The translations under genes were made by a program, and so were the position numbers. This document shows, piece by piece, positions 1-8,700 of a stretch of DNA of 64,000 bases. Where the stretch lies: NCBI RefSeq assembly GCF_002752655.1, contig NZ_CP023737.1, forward strand, positions 3,062,001 through 3,126,000, in the 5' to 3' direction. The DNA comes from Methylosinus trichosporium OB3b. GTDB lineage: Bacteria; Pseudomonadota; Alphaproteobacteria; Rhizobiales; Beijerinckiaceae. The notes under the pieces were generated by a model that was not told the DNA's origin, made no database searches, and saw nothing but the letters and a program-made list of their open reading frames with translations. Position 1 is the stretch's first letter; each line of letters starts with the position of its first letter.

Positions 1-1466
1 GTGACGATGAGCCCATACATAGCGGCGGCGCGCTCGCCTCCACGGTCAGACCCGCAGAACTGCCATGATTTTCGTCCCAGAGCAATTCCCCGCAGTCCAC
101 GCTCGGCTGCATTGTTCGAGACGCAAACGCGCCCGTCGTCGAGGAACAGCGTGAAGGCCGGCCATCGCTTCAGCATATATTGCATCGCTTTGGCAAGATC
201 ATGTCCACGCGAGAGCTTGGCGACCTGTTCGCGCATATAGCTCTCGAGCGCGTCGACGAGAGGTCGGCTCGACGCTCGGCGAACGGCGAGGCGTTCTTGC
301 GCGCTCTTGCCGTTGATCGACCTCTCGATCTCGAACAGCGCATCGATGCGGCGCACGATCTCTATCGCGATCGGCGACAAAGGAATCTCCTTTTTCCCCG
401 CCGCCTTGCGACGGACGTTCGCATCGATGTCGGCCATGACGAAGAACGGGCGCCGCGCGTGCGCCCAACACGCCGCTTCGAGAATCGGACCAGGCTTGCG
501 CTCCGCTGCATACAGCTTGTTGTAGCCGTCATAGGCGTCCGCTTGCAGAATGCCGGAGTAGTTCGCCAAATGGGTCTGCGGATGTTCGCCTTTGCGATCA
601 CGCGAGTAATAGAAAATCGCAGCGGGCGGTCCGGCGCCGTCGAAGGGCGCATCGTCGCGCACATAGACCCAGCAGCGGCCGGTGTCGGTTTTGCCCTTCG
701 CCAGCACGGGCACGATCGTATCGTCGCCATGCAGGCGCTCGGCAGAGAGAACATGCTCTTCTATGAGAAGGCGCAGTGGCTCGAGCGCGGCGCAAATGGA
801 GCCGATCGCATCGGCCATGGTCGACAAAGCGATCGGCGCGCCTTCGAGCGCATAACGATCCGCCTGACGGTTCAGCGGCTGATGCTGGCCGAACTTCTCG
901 AAAGCGATCATCGCCAAAAGGCTCGGCCCCGCCCAGCCGCGCGGAACGACATGGAATGGCGCCGGCGGCTGCGTGATCTTCTCGCAGTCCCGGCAGGAGA
1001 ACTTTTCCCGCACGGTCTCGATCACTTTCCACTGACGCGGCGTCGTCTCCAATGTCTGCGTCACATCCTCGCCGAGCTTGCGCAGGCGCTGGCCGCCACA
1101 GCAGGCGCAGCTCGTCGGCGCCTCGATCACGACGCGCTCGCGCGGCAGGTGTTCCGGGAAGGTGTTGCGCTCCGGCCGTTTGCGCGCGAAGCCGGCGACC
1201 GCCGTCGTCTTCGCGACCGCCTGTTCCGCGGCGATCTCGTCTTCCGTCGCGCTCGCTTCCAGCTCTTCGAACATGAGCGCCAATTGCTCGAGAAGACGCG
1301 CCGACCGCTCCGATTTCTGCCCGTATATCTGGCGCTCCAGCTTGGCGATCTGAAGCTTCTGCGCGGCGATCAGCGCCATGTCTTCCGACGCCTTCGCGCG
1401 CGCGACGGCGAGCTCGGCTCTCAGCGCGGCGTTTTCGTCCAACAGGGCTTTGCCGATGGCGTCCAT
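1..1466 (-). CDS. tnpC: IS66 TnpC transposase, 3' end outside the window
   Basis: This is the DDE transposase of the IS66 element. About 488 codons are visible and open to the edge; the family is about 510-540 aa, so only the tail is missing. The ATG is at 1466. The N-terminal part is a coiled coil (KLQIAKLERQIYGQKSER). A zinc-finger-like stretch has CACCGG and then CRDCEK, the usual IS66 pattern. The catalytic-domain block NNAAERGLRGIALGRKSW near the end contains the last acidic residue of the DDE triad. It starts 69 bp after tnpB. No frameshift is visible, so it may be intact. Confidence 0.9.
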   Translation of the reverse strand, partial: MDAIGKALLDENAALRAELAVARAKASEDMALIAAQKLQIAKLERQIYGQKSERSARLLEQLALMFEELEASATEDEIAAEQAVAKTTAVAGFARKRPERNTFPEHLPRERVVIEAPTSCACCGGQRLRKLGEDVTQTLETTPRQWKVIETVREKFSCRDCEKITQPPAPFHVVPRGWAGPSLLAMIAFEKFGQHQPLNRQADRYALEGAPIALSTMADAIGSICAALEPLRLLIEEHVLSAERLHGDDTIVPVLAKGKTDTGRCWVYVRDDAPFDGAGPPAAIFYYSRDRKGEHPQTHLANYSGILQADAYDGYNKLYAAERKPGPILEAACWAHARRPFFVMADIDANVRRKAAGKKEIPLSPIAIEIVRRIDALFEIERSINGKSAQERLAVRRASSRPLVDALESYMREQVAKLSRGHDLAKAMQYMLKRWPAFTLFLDDGRVCVSNNAAERGLRGIALGRKSWQFCGSDRGGERAAAMYGLIV

Positions 1467-1534
1467 ATAGCGAGTGAATCACAAATCTTTCGATTTGTGG
1501 CGCCCCAAAATGCGTCCGACCCCAGCTTTTTCGC

Positions 1535-1882
1535 TCATCCCGCGCTTGCTGGACGCCATGTCGATTGCGGATTTCGCCAATCAATTCCCTCGAGCATATA
1601 GGCCATCTGGGCGGCCGAAATCGACACCGCGCCCGCGCTCGCCGAGGGCCAGATGAACTTTCCACGGTCGAGCCGCTTGGCGTATAACGACAGGCCGAGC
1701 CCGTCGTGCCAGAGGATTTTTGCGAGATCGCCGCGGCGCCCGCGGAAAATGTAGAGGTCACCGGCGTGAGGATCGCGTTGCAACTGCTCTTGAACCTGAA
1801 GCGCCAGGCCCTGCATGCCGCGTCGCATATCCGTATGGCCGGTGGCGATCCAGACCCGGCAACCCGCAGGCAAGGGAATCAT
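1535..1882 (-). CDS. tnpB: IS66 accessory protein TnpB (Orf2)
   Basis: A protein of 115 aa, the normal size for IS66 Orf2. The family signature is clear: GHTDMRRGMQGLA near residue 15, then YIFRGRRGDLAKILWHDGLGL. The ATG at 1882 overlaps the tnpA stop in an ATGA, so translation is probably coupled. TnpB is required together with TnpA and TnpC for IS66 transposition, but its biochemical role is not known. Part of an apparently complete tnpABC set. Confidence 0.92.
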   Translation of the reverse strand: MIPLPAGCRVWIATGHTDMRRGMQGLALQVQEQLQRDPHAGDLYIFRGRRGDLAKILWHDGLGLSLYAKRLDRGKFIWPSASAGAVSISAAQMAYMLEGIDWRNPQSTWRPASAG

Positions 1883-2250
1883 GAGCGCAGCGCCTTCAAG
1901 GTCGCAGCGATCACGGAAGACGGCGCCGTGGCGCTGATCTTCACACGCACGTCGTTCAGCTCGACTTCGACGACGCCGGCCGCGGATTCTTGCAGCGGCT
2001 GTTCCTGTGACGTCGCCACTCGCGGAGCGGGCTCGATGATCACCGGCGAAAATCCGCACACAGCGGCGCTCGCCTCCCGCTGCGCCGCGCGCCGCCATTT
2101 GTAGACGAGGCTCGTGCAAACATCCTCGCGCCGCGCCACATCGGCGACCACCGCGCCCGGCTCGGCGATCGCCGCCAATATCCGCGTCCGGTCTTCGTTT
2201 CTCCATCGGCGCCGTCGTTCGCCGCCCGTGATCAATGTCATCCGACCCAT
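1879..2250 (-). CDS. tnpA: IS66 TnpA (Orf1), helix-turn-helix protein
   Basis: A protein of 123 aa. The N-terminal helix-turn-helix (RTRILAAIAEPGAVVADVAR, then CTSLVYKWRR) is typical of IS66 and IS3 OrfA proteins and presumably binds the element ends. The C-terminal VEVELNDVRVKI strand segment is usual for IS66 TnpA. It is the first gene of the IS operon and overlaps tnpB by 4 bp. The first 70 bp of this gene recur at 20290-20361, where a CGA codon has become TGA. Confidence 0.92.
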   Translation of the reverse strand: MGRMTLITGGERRRRWRNEDRTRILAAIAEPGAVVADVARREDVCTSLVYKWRRAAQREASAAVCGFSPVIIEPAPRVATSQEQPLQESAAGVVEVELNDVRVKISATAPSSVIAATLKALRS

Positions 2251-2346
2251 GCTGTGCAGCTTGCCTCGCTCATAAAGCCGACTTAGCTGCGCAGCTTCGC
2301 TCTATTCCATCGATTTTGAAAAGGCGGCCCACGGCGTAGGGATACG

Positions 2347-2559
2347 CTGCAAGCGGCCCAGGCCGGCAATCAGTTGCTCGCTCTGCAATCGCAGCAACTC
2401 TCCGATCTCGTCGCCGTGGTCGCGGCGAAGAGCCGCGCCGATGCGCTCGAGCAATCGCGCATCACGGCGACGGAGTCGCAAGGACGGGAGCAATACCGGC
2501 GCTTTTCGACGCGCTCCGGCTATCAGCCGGGCAATGTCACCATGTTCCATGGCAATTGA
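2347..2559 (+). pseudogene. trbJ: trbJ 3' fragment, cut by IS66
   Basis: The last 70 codons of trbJ are in frame immediately next to the IS66 end. Residues such as LQAAQAGNQLLALQSQQLSD and the terminal SGYQPGNVTMFHG are the normal C-terminus of TrbJ, the periplasmic VirB5-like component of the mating channel. The 5' part must lie beyond the IS66 outside the window, or be lost. It sits directly upstream of trbK-alt and trbL, the usual trb order. A functional TrbJ cannot be made from this locus as it stands. Confidence 0.88.
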
Positions 2560-2568
2560 GGCGCGGCC

Positions 2569-2889
2569 ATGGAACGATGGGACGTATGGCGCGCCGGCGC
2601 GATCCTCATTCTGATCGCCACATTGGTCGCGACGCTCTCTGCGCTCGATGCGCCGCCGATCATTCGTGACGCCAGCACGGCCTTCGCCATCGATCCGGAC
2701 GATCTTTCCGCCGAGCTGCGCCGATGCAGCGCGCTCGGTCTCCAGGATGCCGAAGACGAGCGCTGTGAGGCGGTCTGGACGGAGAACCGCCGCCGCTTCT
2801 TCGGCAGGCCGGCGCGGCCGACGCCTCCCACGGCCGCGCCGGCCGTTTCCTCTACGTCCCCCTCCAAATCGAAAGGCGCCGCGCCATGA
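2569..2889 (+). CDS. trbK: TrbK-alt, putative entry-exclusion protein
   Basis: A protein of 106 aa with one hydrophobic segment near residues 10-28 (AGAILILIATLVATLSAL) and a short periplasmic region with two cysteines (RRCSALG, DERCEAV). This pattern, and the position between trbJ and trbL, fits the TrbK-alt family found in alphaproteobacterial trb operons. It starts 10 bp after the trbJ stop and its own stop overlaps the trbL start (ATGA). The proline/serine-rich tail is not conserved in the family. The entry-exclusion role rests on position and family, not on a motif. Confidence 0.78.
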   Translation: MERWDVWRAGAILILIATLVATLSALDAPPIIRDASTAFAIDPDDLSAELRRCSALGLQDAEDERCEAVWTENRRRFFGRPARPTPPTAAPAVSSTSPSKSKGAAP

Positions 2890-4226
2890 ACAATGTCGGC
2901 GTCATCGATACATTCCTCAACACTTTCACCACCTATATCGATTCCGGCTTCGGCCTGCTGAAGGGCGAGGTCGCCTATCTCTCCTCCACGCTGATCGCGA
3001 TCGACATCACGCTCGCCGGCCTGTTCTGGGCCTGGGGCGCCGACGAGGACGTGATCCAGAGGCTCGTGAGGAAGACGCTCTACATCGGCTTCTTCGCTTT
3101 CCTGATCACCAACTTCAACAAGCTCTCGGGAATCGTCTTCAATAGTTTCGCTGGCGTCGGCCTCGAGGCCGGTGGCTCTTCGGTGTCGACCGCCGATTTC
3201 CTGCGGCCCGGCCGTCTCGCCCAGGTCGGTCTCGACGCCGGCCAGCCACTGATCGACGCGGCGAGTCAGATGATGGGCTTTGCGTCCTTCTTCGCCAATT
3301 TCGTTCAGATCGCCGTGCTGATAATTTCCTGGCTGCTGATCATCATCGCCTTCTTCATTCTCTCCGTGCAGCTCTTCGTTACGCTGATCGAGTTCAAGCT
3401 GACGACGCTCGCCGGCTTCGTGCTCATTCCCTTCGCGCTCTTCAACAAGACCGCCTTTCTCGCCGAGAAGGTGCTCGGCAATATCGTGGCGTCGGGCGTG
3501 AAGGTGATGACGCTCGCCGTCATCGTCGGCGTCGGCTCGGGTCTCTTCTCACAATTCACGACGAGCTACGGCGGCGAGCAGCCGACGATCGAGCAGACGC
3601 TCTCCGTCGTGCTCGCCGCGCTCGCCATGCTCGGTCTCGGCATATTCGGTCCCGGCATCGCCACCGGCCTCGTCTCCGGCGCGCCGCAGCTCGGCGCCGG
3701 CGCAGCGGTCGGAACCGGCGTCGCCGTCGCAGGCGCAGGAATGCTCGGAGGCGCGGCGCTCGGCCTCGCCGGAAGGGGAGCAACGGCCGCCGCCTCGGGA
3801 GCCGCCGCCACCGCGCGCGGCGGCGCGAGGCTCGCCGGCGGAGCGGCGTCGGCCTATGCGCTCGGCTCGGCCGGGGAGTCCGGGCCTTCGGCTGTCGCCG
3901 CAGGGCTCGCCGGCGTCGGCAAGGCGGCGGGCGCCGTCGCAGCGGCTCCCTTCCGGCGCGCGGCCGCTCGCGCGACGAATTCCTTGGCCGAGAACTATTC
4001 CGCCGGCGCCCGCGCCGCCTTCACGGCGACCGGCGGCTCGGCGACCACAGGCGCAGGTGGTGACGGAGCAATCAGCGCTCCGCCCGGGAATGCGCCGCCC
4101 GCCTGGGCGCGGCGCATGAAGCGCAATCAGCTCGCAAGCCACGGCGCGACGACCGCCGCGCATGTCATTCAGTCCGGCGACAGCCACGGCGGCGGCCATT
4201 CCGTCGATCTCTCACAAGAGGAATAG
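2886..4226 (+). CDS. trbL: TrbL, inner-membrane mating-pair protein
   Basis: A polytopic VirB6-like component of the Trb type IV secretion system, 446 aa. The N-terminus (FLNTFTTYIDSGFGLLKGEV) is diagnostic for TrbL. At least five hydrophobic segments follow, at about residues 35-55, 62-80, 138-190, 205-228 and 238-262. After about residue 270 the protein becomes a long Ala/Gly-rich tail without clear membrane segments, as is common in this family. Start ATG overlaps the trbK stop; trbF follows 3 bp after the stop. Confidence 0.93.
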   Translation: MNNVGVIDTFLNTFTTYIDSGFGLLKGEVAYLSSTLIAIDITLAGLFWAWGADEDVIQRLVRKTLYIGFFAFLITNFNKLSGIVFNSFAGVGLEAGGSSVSTADFLRPGRLAQVGLDAGQPLIDAASQMMGFASFFANFVQIAVLIISWLLIIIAFFILSVQLFVTLIEFKLTTLAGFVLIPFALFNKTAFLAEKVLGNIVASGVKVMTLAVIVGVGSGLFSQFTTSYGGEQPTIEQTLSVVLAALAMLGLGIFGPGIATGLVSGAPQLGAGAAVGTGVAVAGAGMLGGAALGLAGRGATAAASGAAATARGGARLAGGAASAYALGSAGESGPSAVAAGLAGVGKAAGAVAAAPFRRAAARATNSLAENYSAGARAAFTATGGSATTGAGGDGAISAPPGNAPPAWARRMKRNQLASHGATTAAHVIQSGDSHGGGHSVDLSQEE

Positions 4227-4229
4227 ACC

Positions 4230-4913
4230 ATGTTCCGACGCGCCTCGGTGCGCTATGGGCGCACGCCAGAACCGGAAACGCCCTATCAGCGAGCCGCGCA
4301 AGTCTGGGACGAGCGCATCGGCTCCGCACGCGTCCAGGCGAAGAACTGGCGGCTGATGGCTTTCGGCTCTTTGCTCTTGTCCAGCGGCCTCGCGGCCGGT
4401 CTCGTCTGGCAGTCGACCCATGGGACCGTCGTCCCCTGGGTCGTGGAAATCGATCGGCTCGGCGAGGCGCGCGCCATCGCGCCGGCGACCGCCGATTACA
4501 CGCCGTCCGATCCGCAAATCGCCTGGTATCTCGCCCGCTTCATCAAGGACGTGCGCGCCGCGCCCGCCGACCCGGTCGTCGTCCGACAGAGCTGGCTGCA
4601 GGCCTATGACTTCACGACGACGGCCGGCGCCGCCGCGCTCAACGATTACGCCCGCGCCAATGATCCATTCGCCAAGCTCGGCAAGCAGCAGATCGCAGTC
4701 GACGTCTCCAGCGTCATCCGCGCCTCGACCGACTCGTTCCGCGTCGCCTGGATCGAGCGCCGCTATCAGGACGGCACGCTCGCCGACACCACGCGATGGA
4801 CGGCGATCCTCACGATCATAATCCAGCCGCCGACCGATGCCGATCGCCTCCGAAAGAATCCTCTTGGCGTCTACGTCAACGCCATCAACTGGTCCAAGGA
4901 GCTCGGACAATGA
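4230..4913 (+). CDS. trbF: TrbF, VirB8-like mating-channel protein
   Basis: A protein of 227 aa, normal for TrbF. The cytoplasmic N-terminus has the family motif ETPYQRAAQVWDERIGSARVQ, followed by a single membrane segment at about residues 42-60 and a periplasmic VirB8-type domain with WQSTHGTVVPWVVEIDRLGE and VAWIERRYQDG. It is expected to bridge inner-membrane and core components of the conjugation channel. The stop overlaps the trbG start in ATGA, so it is translationally coupled. Confidence 0.94.
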   Translation: MFRRASVRYGRTPEPETPYQRAAQVWDERIGSARVQAKNWRLMAFGSLLLSSGLAAGLVWQSTHGTVVPWVVEIDRLGEARAIAPATADYTPSDPQIAWYLARFIKDVRAAPADPVVVRQSWLQAYDFTTTAGAAALNDYARANDPFAKLGKQQIAVDVSSVIRASTDSFRVAWIERRYQDGTLADTTRWTAILTIIIQPPTDADRLRKNPLGVYVNAINWSKELGQ

Positions 4914-5980
4914 CCCGGCCGAATTTCCTGAATGCCGGCGATCCGGCTCTGCGCATTGCCGTGAACATGCGCTTTCGGAAAGAAGGAAACGCGTCTTTCC
5001 GTAAAGCCGGCTTTGCGATTCTCCTCATCTCCGCGCCTTCGCTCGCCGGATGCGCGAAATTCATTCCGCCGGATATCGATTATGATGACGCCGCGCCGGC
5101 GCGGCTCTCCGCCGATCCGCCCGCGCCGGTGAAAATCGTCACCCTCGCCAAGCCGCTTCCCTTGCCTGGGCAATTGAAACCGCTGCATGGCGGCAAGGCG
5201 CCGCCCGAGCCTGCCGATCCGGCCGTGCGCGTCAATCAGGCCAACGCCGCCGCCCGCGTGCAGCCTATACGCGACGGATTCATCAATGCCGTGCAGGTCT
5301 ATCCCTTCTCGGGCGGCGCGCTCTATCAGGTCTATGCCGCGCCAGGACAGATCACTGACGTCGCCTTGCAGGAGGGCGAGCAGCTCGTCGGCTCCGGACC
5401 GGTTGCCGCCGGCGACACGGTCCGCTGGATCATCGGCGACACGGAGAGCGGCGCGGGCGCGACCAAAAAAATTCACATCCTCGTCAAGCCGACGCGGCGG
5501 GACCTCGTCACCAATCTCGTCGTCAACACAGATCGGCGCACCTATCTGCTCGAGCTGCGATCGACCGAGAAGACCTATATGGCCTCGGTCTCCTGGCAAT
5601 ACCCGGAAGACCAGCTCATCGCTCTGCGCCGTCAGAACGCCATTGCGGAGTCCGCTGTGCCGATCGCAACCGGGGTCGACGTCTCCGCGCTGAACTTCCG
5701 CTACGCGATCCAGGGCGACACTCCCGCCTGGCGGCCGCTGCGCGCCTTCGACGACGGATCGAAGGTCTATATCGAATTCCCGACCGGCATTCGCCAGGGC
5801 GAGACGCCGCCGCTCTTTGTCATCGGTCCGGCCGGCGGCTCGGAGCTGGTCAATTATCGTGTCAGCCGCAATTACTACATCGTCGATCGCCTCTTCGCCG
5901 CCGCAGAACTGCGCCTCGGCGATGCGGACAGCGAACGGCGCGTGCGCATCGTCCGCACCGACGGAAGGCCTCGGTCATGA
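4910..5980 (+). CDS. trbG: TrbG, VirB9-like outer-membrane core protein
   Basis: A protein of 356 aa from the ATG at 4910; an alternative start at 4967 would put a lipoprotein signal (AILLISAPSLAGC) closer to the N-terminus and may be the real one. The mature part has the VirB9/TrbG strands YPFSGGALYQVYAAPGQITD, VRWIIGDTESGAG and NFRYAIQGDTPAWRPLRAFD. With TrbI it should form the outer core of the mating apparatus. It overlaps trbF upstream and trbI downstream by 4 bp each. Confidence 0.93.
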   Translation: MTRPNFLNAGDPALRIAVNMRFRKEGNASFRKAGFAILLISAPSLAGCAKFIPPDIDYDDAAPARLSADPPAPVKIVTLAKPLPLPGQLKPLHGGKAPPEPADPAVRVNQANAAARVQPIRDGFINAVQVYPFSGGALYQVYAAPGQITDVALQEGEQLVGSGPVAAGDTVRWIIGDTESGAGATKKIHILVKPTRRDLVTNLVVNTDRRTYLLELRSTEKTYMASVSWQYPEDQLIALRRQNAIAESAVPIATGVDVSALNFRYAIQGDTPAWRPLRAFDDGSKVYIEFPTGIRQGETPPLFVIGPAGGSELVNYRVSRNYYIVDRLFAAAELRLGDADSERRVRIVRTDGRPRS

Positions 5981-7185
5981 CGTCGAACTCGAATGACGAG
6001 CGGTTCGCCGCGTCGCCGCCGGTCACGCCGGACCTTCGCCTGCGAGGCGAACGTCCGCGCGTGACGCGGCTATCGCGCAAGGTGCTGATCGGCATGGCGG
6101 GCGTCGTCGCCCTCGCGATTGCCAGCGCGCTCGGCTACGCTCTGCAGCCTCGCGACAGGACCGGCGCGACCCAGGAACTCTACAACACGCAAAATCGTCC
6201 CGCCGCCGACGGCCTCGCGAATCTGCCCAAGGACTATACCGGATTGCCGCGCCCGGCGCCGCCGCTCGGACCGCCTCTGCCGGGCGATCTCGGCCGGCCC
6301 ATTCTGAATGCTGGCGTGGCCGCCAATACGACGATCGTCGGCGCATCGGCTTCCGATCCCGAAGCGCAGCGCCGCGCGCAGGAAGGTGAGGCTGCGCGCG
6401 TGAGCCGGCTCTTTGCTCAGACGAGTGAGCGCGAGAGGCCGATCACGCCGATCGCTCCGACCACGATTTCCGCGGCCGACGCCGGCGTCGCGGCGCCGTC
6501 TTCTGTCGACGCCGGCTCTGCCCAGAACATGCAGGATCGCAAGACCGCTTTTCTGACTGCTTCCACCGATCGCCGCACTGTCAGTCCCGATCGGCTCACC
6601 AAGCCTGCGTCGCCCTACATCGTCCAGGCCGGCACTGTCATCCCGGCCGCGCTCATCACCGGCCTCCGCTCCGATCTGCCCGGACAGATCACCGCCCAAG
6701 TGACCGAGGCGGTCTACGACAGTCCCACGGGGAAATTTCTGCTCATCCCCCAGGGCGCGAAGCTCATCGGCCAATATGACAGTTCCGTTGCCTATGGCCA
6801 AAGGCGCGTGCTCCTCGCCTGGACACGGCTCATCATGCCCAATGGAACCTCGATCGTGCTGGAGCGGCAGCCCGGCGCCGATGCGGCGGGCTATGCCGGC
6901 CTCGAGGACGAGGTCGACGATCATTGGGACATGCTGCTCAAGGGAGCCGCGCTCTCGACTTTTTTCAGCGTCGGCGCCGAAGCCGGAACGACGAACAGCG
7001 AGAACAGCCTCATCCAGGCGATCCGCCGCGGCGGCTCCAACAGCGCGAGCCAGACCGGGCAATTGCTCATTCAACGCCAGCTCAATGTCCAGCCCACTCT
7101 CACCATCCGGCCGGGTTTCCCCGTCCGTGTGCTGGTGACGCGGGATCTTCTATTGGCTCCATACAAGGAAGGAACGGCGCCGTGA
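5977..7185 (+). CDS. trbI: TrbI, VirB10-like core protein
   Basis: A protein of 402 aa with a short cytoplasmic N-terminus, one membrane segment (about residues 37-55, VLIGMAGVVALAIASALGYAL), a proline-rich periplasmic linker and a C-terminal VirB10 domain. The domain is recognised from IVQAGTVIPAALITGLRSDL, LLIPQGAKLIGQYDS and GYAGLEDEVDDHWDMLLKG. It would span the envelope and transmit energy to the channel. The stop overlaps the GTG start of the DUF2274 gene. Confidence 0.94.
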   Translation: MTSNSNDERFAASPPVTPDLRLRGERPRVTRLSRKVLIGMAGVVALAIASALGYALQPRDRTGATQELYNTQNRPAADGLANLPKDYTGLPRPAPPLGPPLPGDLGRPILNAGVAANTTIVGASASDPEAQRRAQEGEAARVSRLFAQTSERERPITPIAPTTISAADAGVAAPSSVDAGSAQNMQDRKTAFLTASTDRRTVSPDRLTKPASPYIVQAGTVIPAALITGLRSDLPGQITAQVTEAVYDSPTGKFLLIPQGAKLIGQYDSSVAYGQRRVLLAWTRLIMPNGTSIVLERQPGADAAGYAGLEDEVDDHWDMLLKGAALSTFFSVGAEAGTTNSENSLIQAIRRGGSNSASQTGQLLIQRQLNVQPTLTIRPGFPVRVLVTRDLLLAPYKEGTAP

Positions 7186-7439
7186 CGAAATTGAAGCTCG
7201 GTCCGCTCGCCGACGACAAGCCTGTCAAAATCACCGTCGAGATTCCCGCGTCTCTGCATCGCGATCTCACCGCCTATGCGGACGCGCTCGGCAGAGCCAA
7301 TGGGCAAAACATCGCCGATCCACTCAAGCTGATCGTACCCATGCTTCAGCGCTTCATCGCGACCGACAGAGCCTTCGCGAAGACTCGAACGCGTACGAAA
7401 CCTCAATCCGATGTCGCGGAAACCGAAAGGTCGGGATAG
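7182..7439 (+). CDS. DUF2274 protein, last gene of the trb operon
   Basis: An 85-aa protein starting at GTG 7182, overlapping the trbI stop by 4 bp. The sequence KLKLGPLADDKPVKITVEIP, then LHRDLTAYADAL and DPLKLIVPMLQRFIATDR, is the DUF2274 family that regularly follows trbI. The N-terminal part resembles a ribbon-helix-helix fold, suggesting a DNA-binding or regulatory role; this is inference. Its 3' end overlaps the convergent LysR gene by 37 bp. Confidence 0.88.
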   Translation: MTKLKLGPLADDKPVKITVEIPASLHRDLTAYADALGRANGQNIADPLKLIVPMLQRFIATDRAFAKTRTRTKPQSDVAETERSG

Positions 7440-8320
7440 CGGGCGCGCAACAGATCGAGAAATGGTTGCAGCATCGGACTGCCGTTCGTCTCTTTCCAAT
7501 AGGCCGCGAACTGAAGCCGCATTTGCCCACAGTCGCCATGCAGCTCGCGATGGGCCACTCCGGGGCAGACGAAGCCGACGGCGCCTTCGAGCAGCGGCGC
7601 GACGCCATAGCCGGCGCCGACGAGGCTCAGCAGCCTGTCGAGGCTCACATCCTGATAGCTGATACGCAAAGAATCCGAGCCGCCGGCCTTCACGCTCAGC
7701 AATTGCTCGAGCTCGGAATCGACGCCGCTCCGCGTCAGCAATATCCGATTGTCGCAAAGCTCCCGCCATTTGATCGCTGGCCGATTGTTGAGCGGGTGAT
7801 GTTCCGGAACGGCGACGACGACCCGTTCGCCCCAGAGCGGCAGAACGCGGTCGTTCCACCTTCCGCCGCCGGAGGTCAATATGGCGACGTCGATCGCGCC
7901 GGCGACGAGCTCGCCGAGCAATCCCTCCTTGGCGCCATCGACCAAGAGAATATCCGCATCCGCGATCTGGCGGCGCAACTCCGCGAGCGTCTCCCGCAGA
8001 TTGCCCGCTGAGAGCGACGAGCAGATCCCAATTCGCAATGGCCTGCGTCCGCCATTGCGTCGCGTTTTGAAAGTGAGGAAGAGGCGGTCCGCTTCGTCGA
8101 CGAGGGGCCGCGCCAAATCCAAAAATTCCCGACCGACCGGGGTGAGCTTCGTTCCGCCGGTCGTGCGCTCGAACAAATCCACGCCGAGCTCACATTCGAG
8201 ATCGTGCAATCGACGGCTGAGGGTGGATTGACGCGTGTTCAGCGTCTCCGCCGCTTGCCGGAGGCTTCGATGCCGCGAGGCGACAAGAGCCCATTTCAGA
8301 TCTCGAAGCTCCGAATTCAC
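7403..8320 (-). CDS. LysR-family regulator next to the trb operon
   Basis: A protein of 305 aa, starting at GTG 8320. An N-terminal winged helix-turn-helix (SLRQAAETLNTRQSTLSRRL) is followed by an effector-binding domain (RIGICSSLSAGNLRETL, GAIDVAILTSG). LysR genes of this type are common at the end of trb clusters in alphaproteobacterial mobile elements, where they are presumed to control transfer. The 5' two thirds and the upstream region are duplicated in inverted orientation at 63240-64000. The effector is unknown. Confidence 0.92.
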   Translation of the reverse strand: MNSELRDLKWALVASRHRSLRQAAETLNTRQSTLSRRLHDLECELGVDLFERTTGGTKLTPVGREFLDLARPLVDEADRLFLTFKTRRNGGRRPLRIGICSSLSAGNLRETLAELRRQIADADILLVDGAKEGLLGELVAGAIDVAILTSGGGRWNDRVLPLWGERVVVAVPEHHPLNNRPAIKWRELCDNRILLTRSGVDSELEQLLSVKAGGSDSLRISYQDVSLDRLLSLVGAGYGVAPLLEGAVGFVCPGVAHRELHGDCGQMRLQFAAYWKETNGSPMLQPFLDLLRARYPDLSVSATSD

Positions 8321-8680
8321 CTGAAAAGCCCGGTTTCACAAGCTGATTTCCAGAATCGGATATGCCGGCGACAGGGCCGCCATCGGCCGTTCTAATGCTT
8401 CCTACTTCATTGAAAATAAATGGCCTTTTAAAGGCCGCCTATCGAGCGGCTATCGCTTTGCAAGCTATAGGTTTTTCGGCGAACGGACCCGATTCCTCCT
8501 CAATCGATGCGCCGTCCCGAACAGCCCGACCGCTCTGCGGCGCAAAGATATGGAGGCCCGCGTTTTCCAATATGCGTTGCTAAAATGTTCTAGCCGGCTT
8601 ACCTTTTCCCGGCTGCAATTTCATGAGCAGCGGCCGAACGGGATGCTACCAACATCCCGCCCGGCCTGACCACAACCCAC
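7560..8680 (+). repeat. Left arm of the window-spanning inverted repeat
   Basis: The sequence from the LysR gene into its upstream region is repeated in reverse orientation at 62880-64000 (position x pairs with 71560 minus x). Every stretch I compared was identical, including 116-aa, 105-aa and 73-aa shadow frames. Identity breaks abruptly at 8680, 21 bp before the 207-aa gene start, and changes to about 84% protein identity. The repeat reaches the right edge of the window, so its true length is unknown. Confidence 0.93.
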
Positions 8681-8700
8681 GCTTCTGAGGAGCCTGGATC
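8321..8700. other. 380-bp non-coding spacer between LysR and the 207-aa gene
   Basis: No convincing gene. An AT-richer stretch at about 8400-8440 (AAAATAAATGG, then a CCTTTTAAAGG palindrome) is a plausible promoter region for LysR or its divergent neighbour. Positions 8637-8661 contain the dyad GGGATG-CTACCAA-CATCCC. The spacer up to 8680 is duplicated exactly at 62880-63239, so any control sites are shared by both LysR copies. Confidence 0.6.

Larger units (their letters stand above)
1..2345 (-). mobile_element. IS66-family insertion sequence, running off the left edge
   Basis: The element carries the three IS66 genes in the order tnpA-tnpB-tnpC on the minus strand. Its right end is placed at 2345, where the reverse complement begins GTATCCC and the trbJ reading frame resumes at 2347. 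A second copy of the terminal stretch 2175-2345 occurs, split by an IS21, at 20288-20365 plus 22897-22990; that homology also stops at the same GGATAC, which supports the boundary. The left end is outside the window, so the terminal repeat and target duplication cannot be checked. Confidence 0.85.

Noticed and set aside
180..1601. A 473-codon plus-strand frame
   Set aside because: Antisense to IS66 tnpC; the minus strand carries the family motifs up to NNAAERGLR.
8362..8583. A 73-codon frame identical in both repeat arms
   Set aside because: Identity is explained by the DNA repeat; the frame has no ribosome site or family and covers a promoter-like region.
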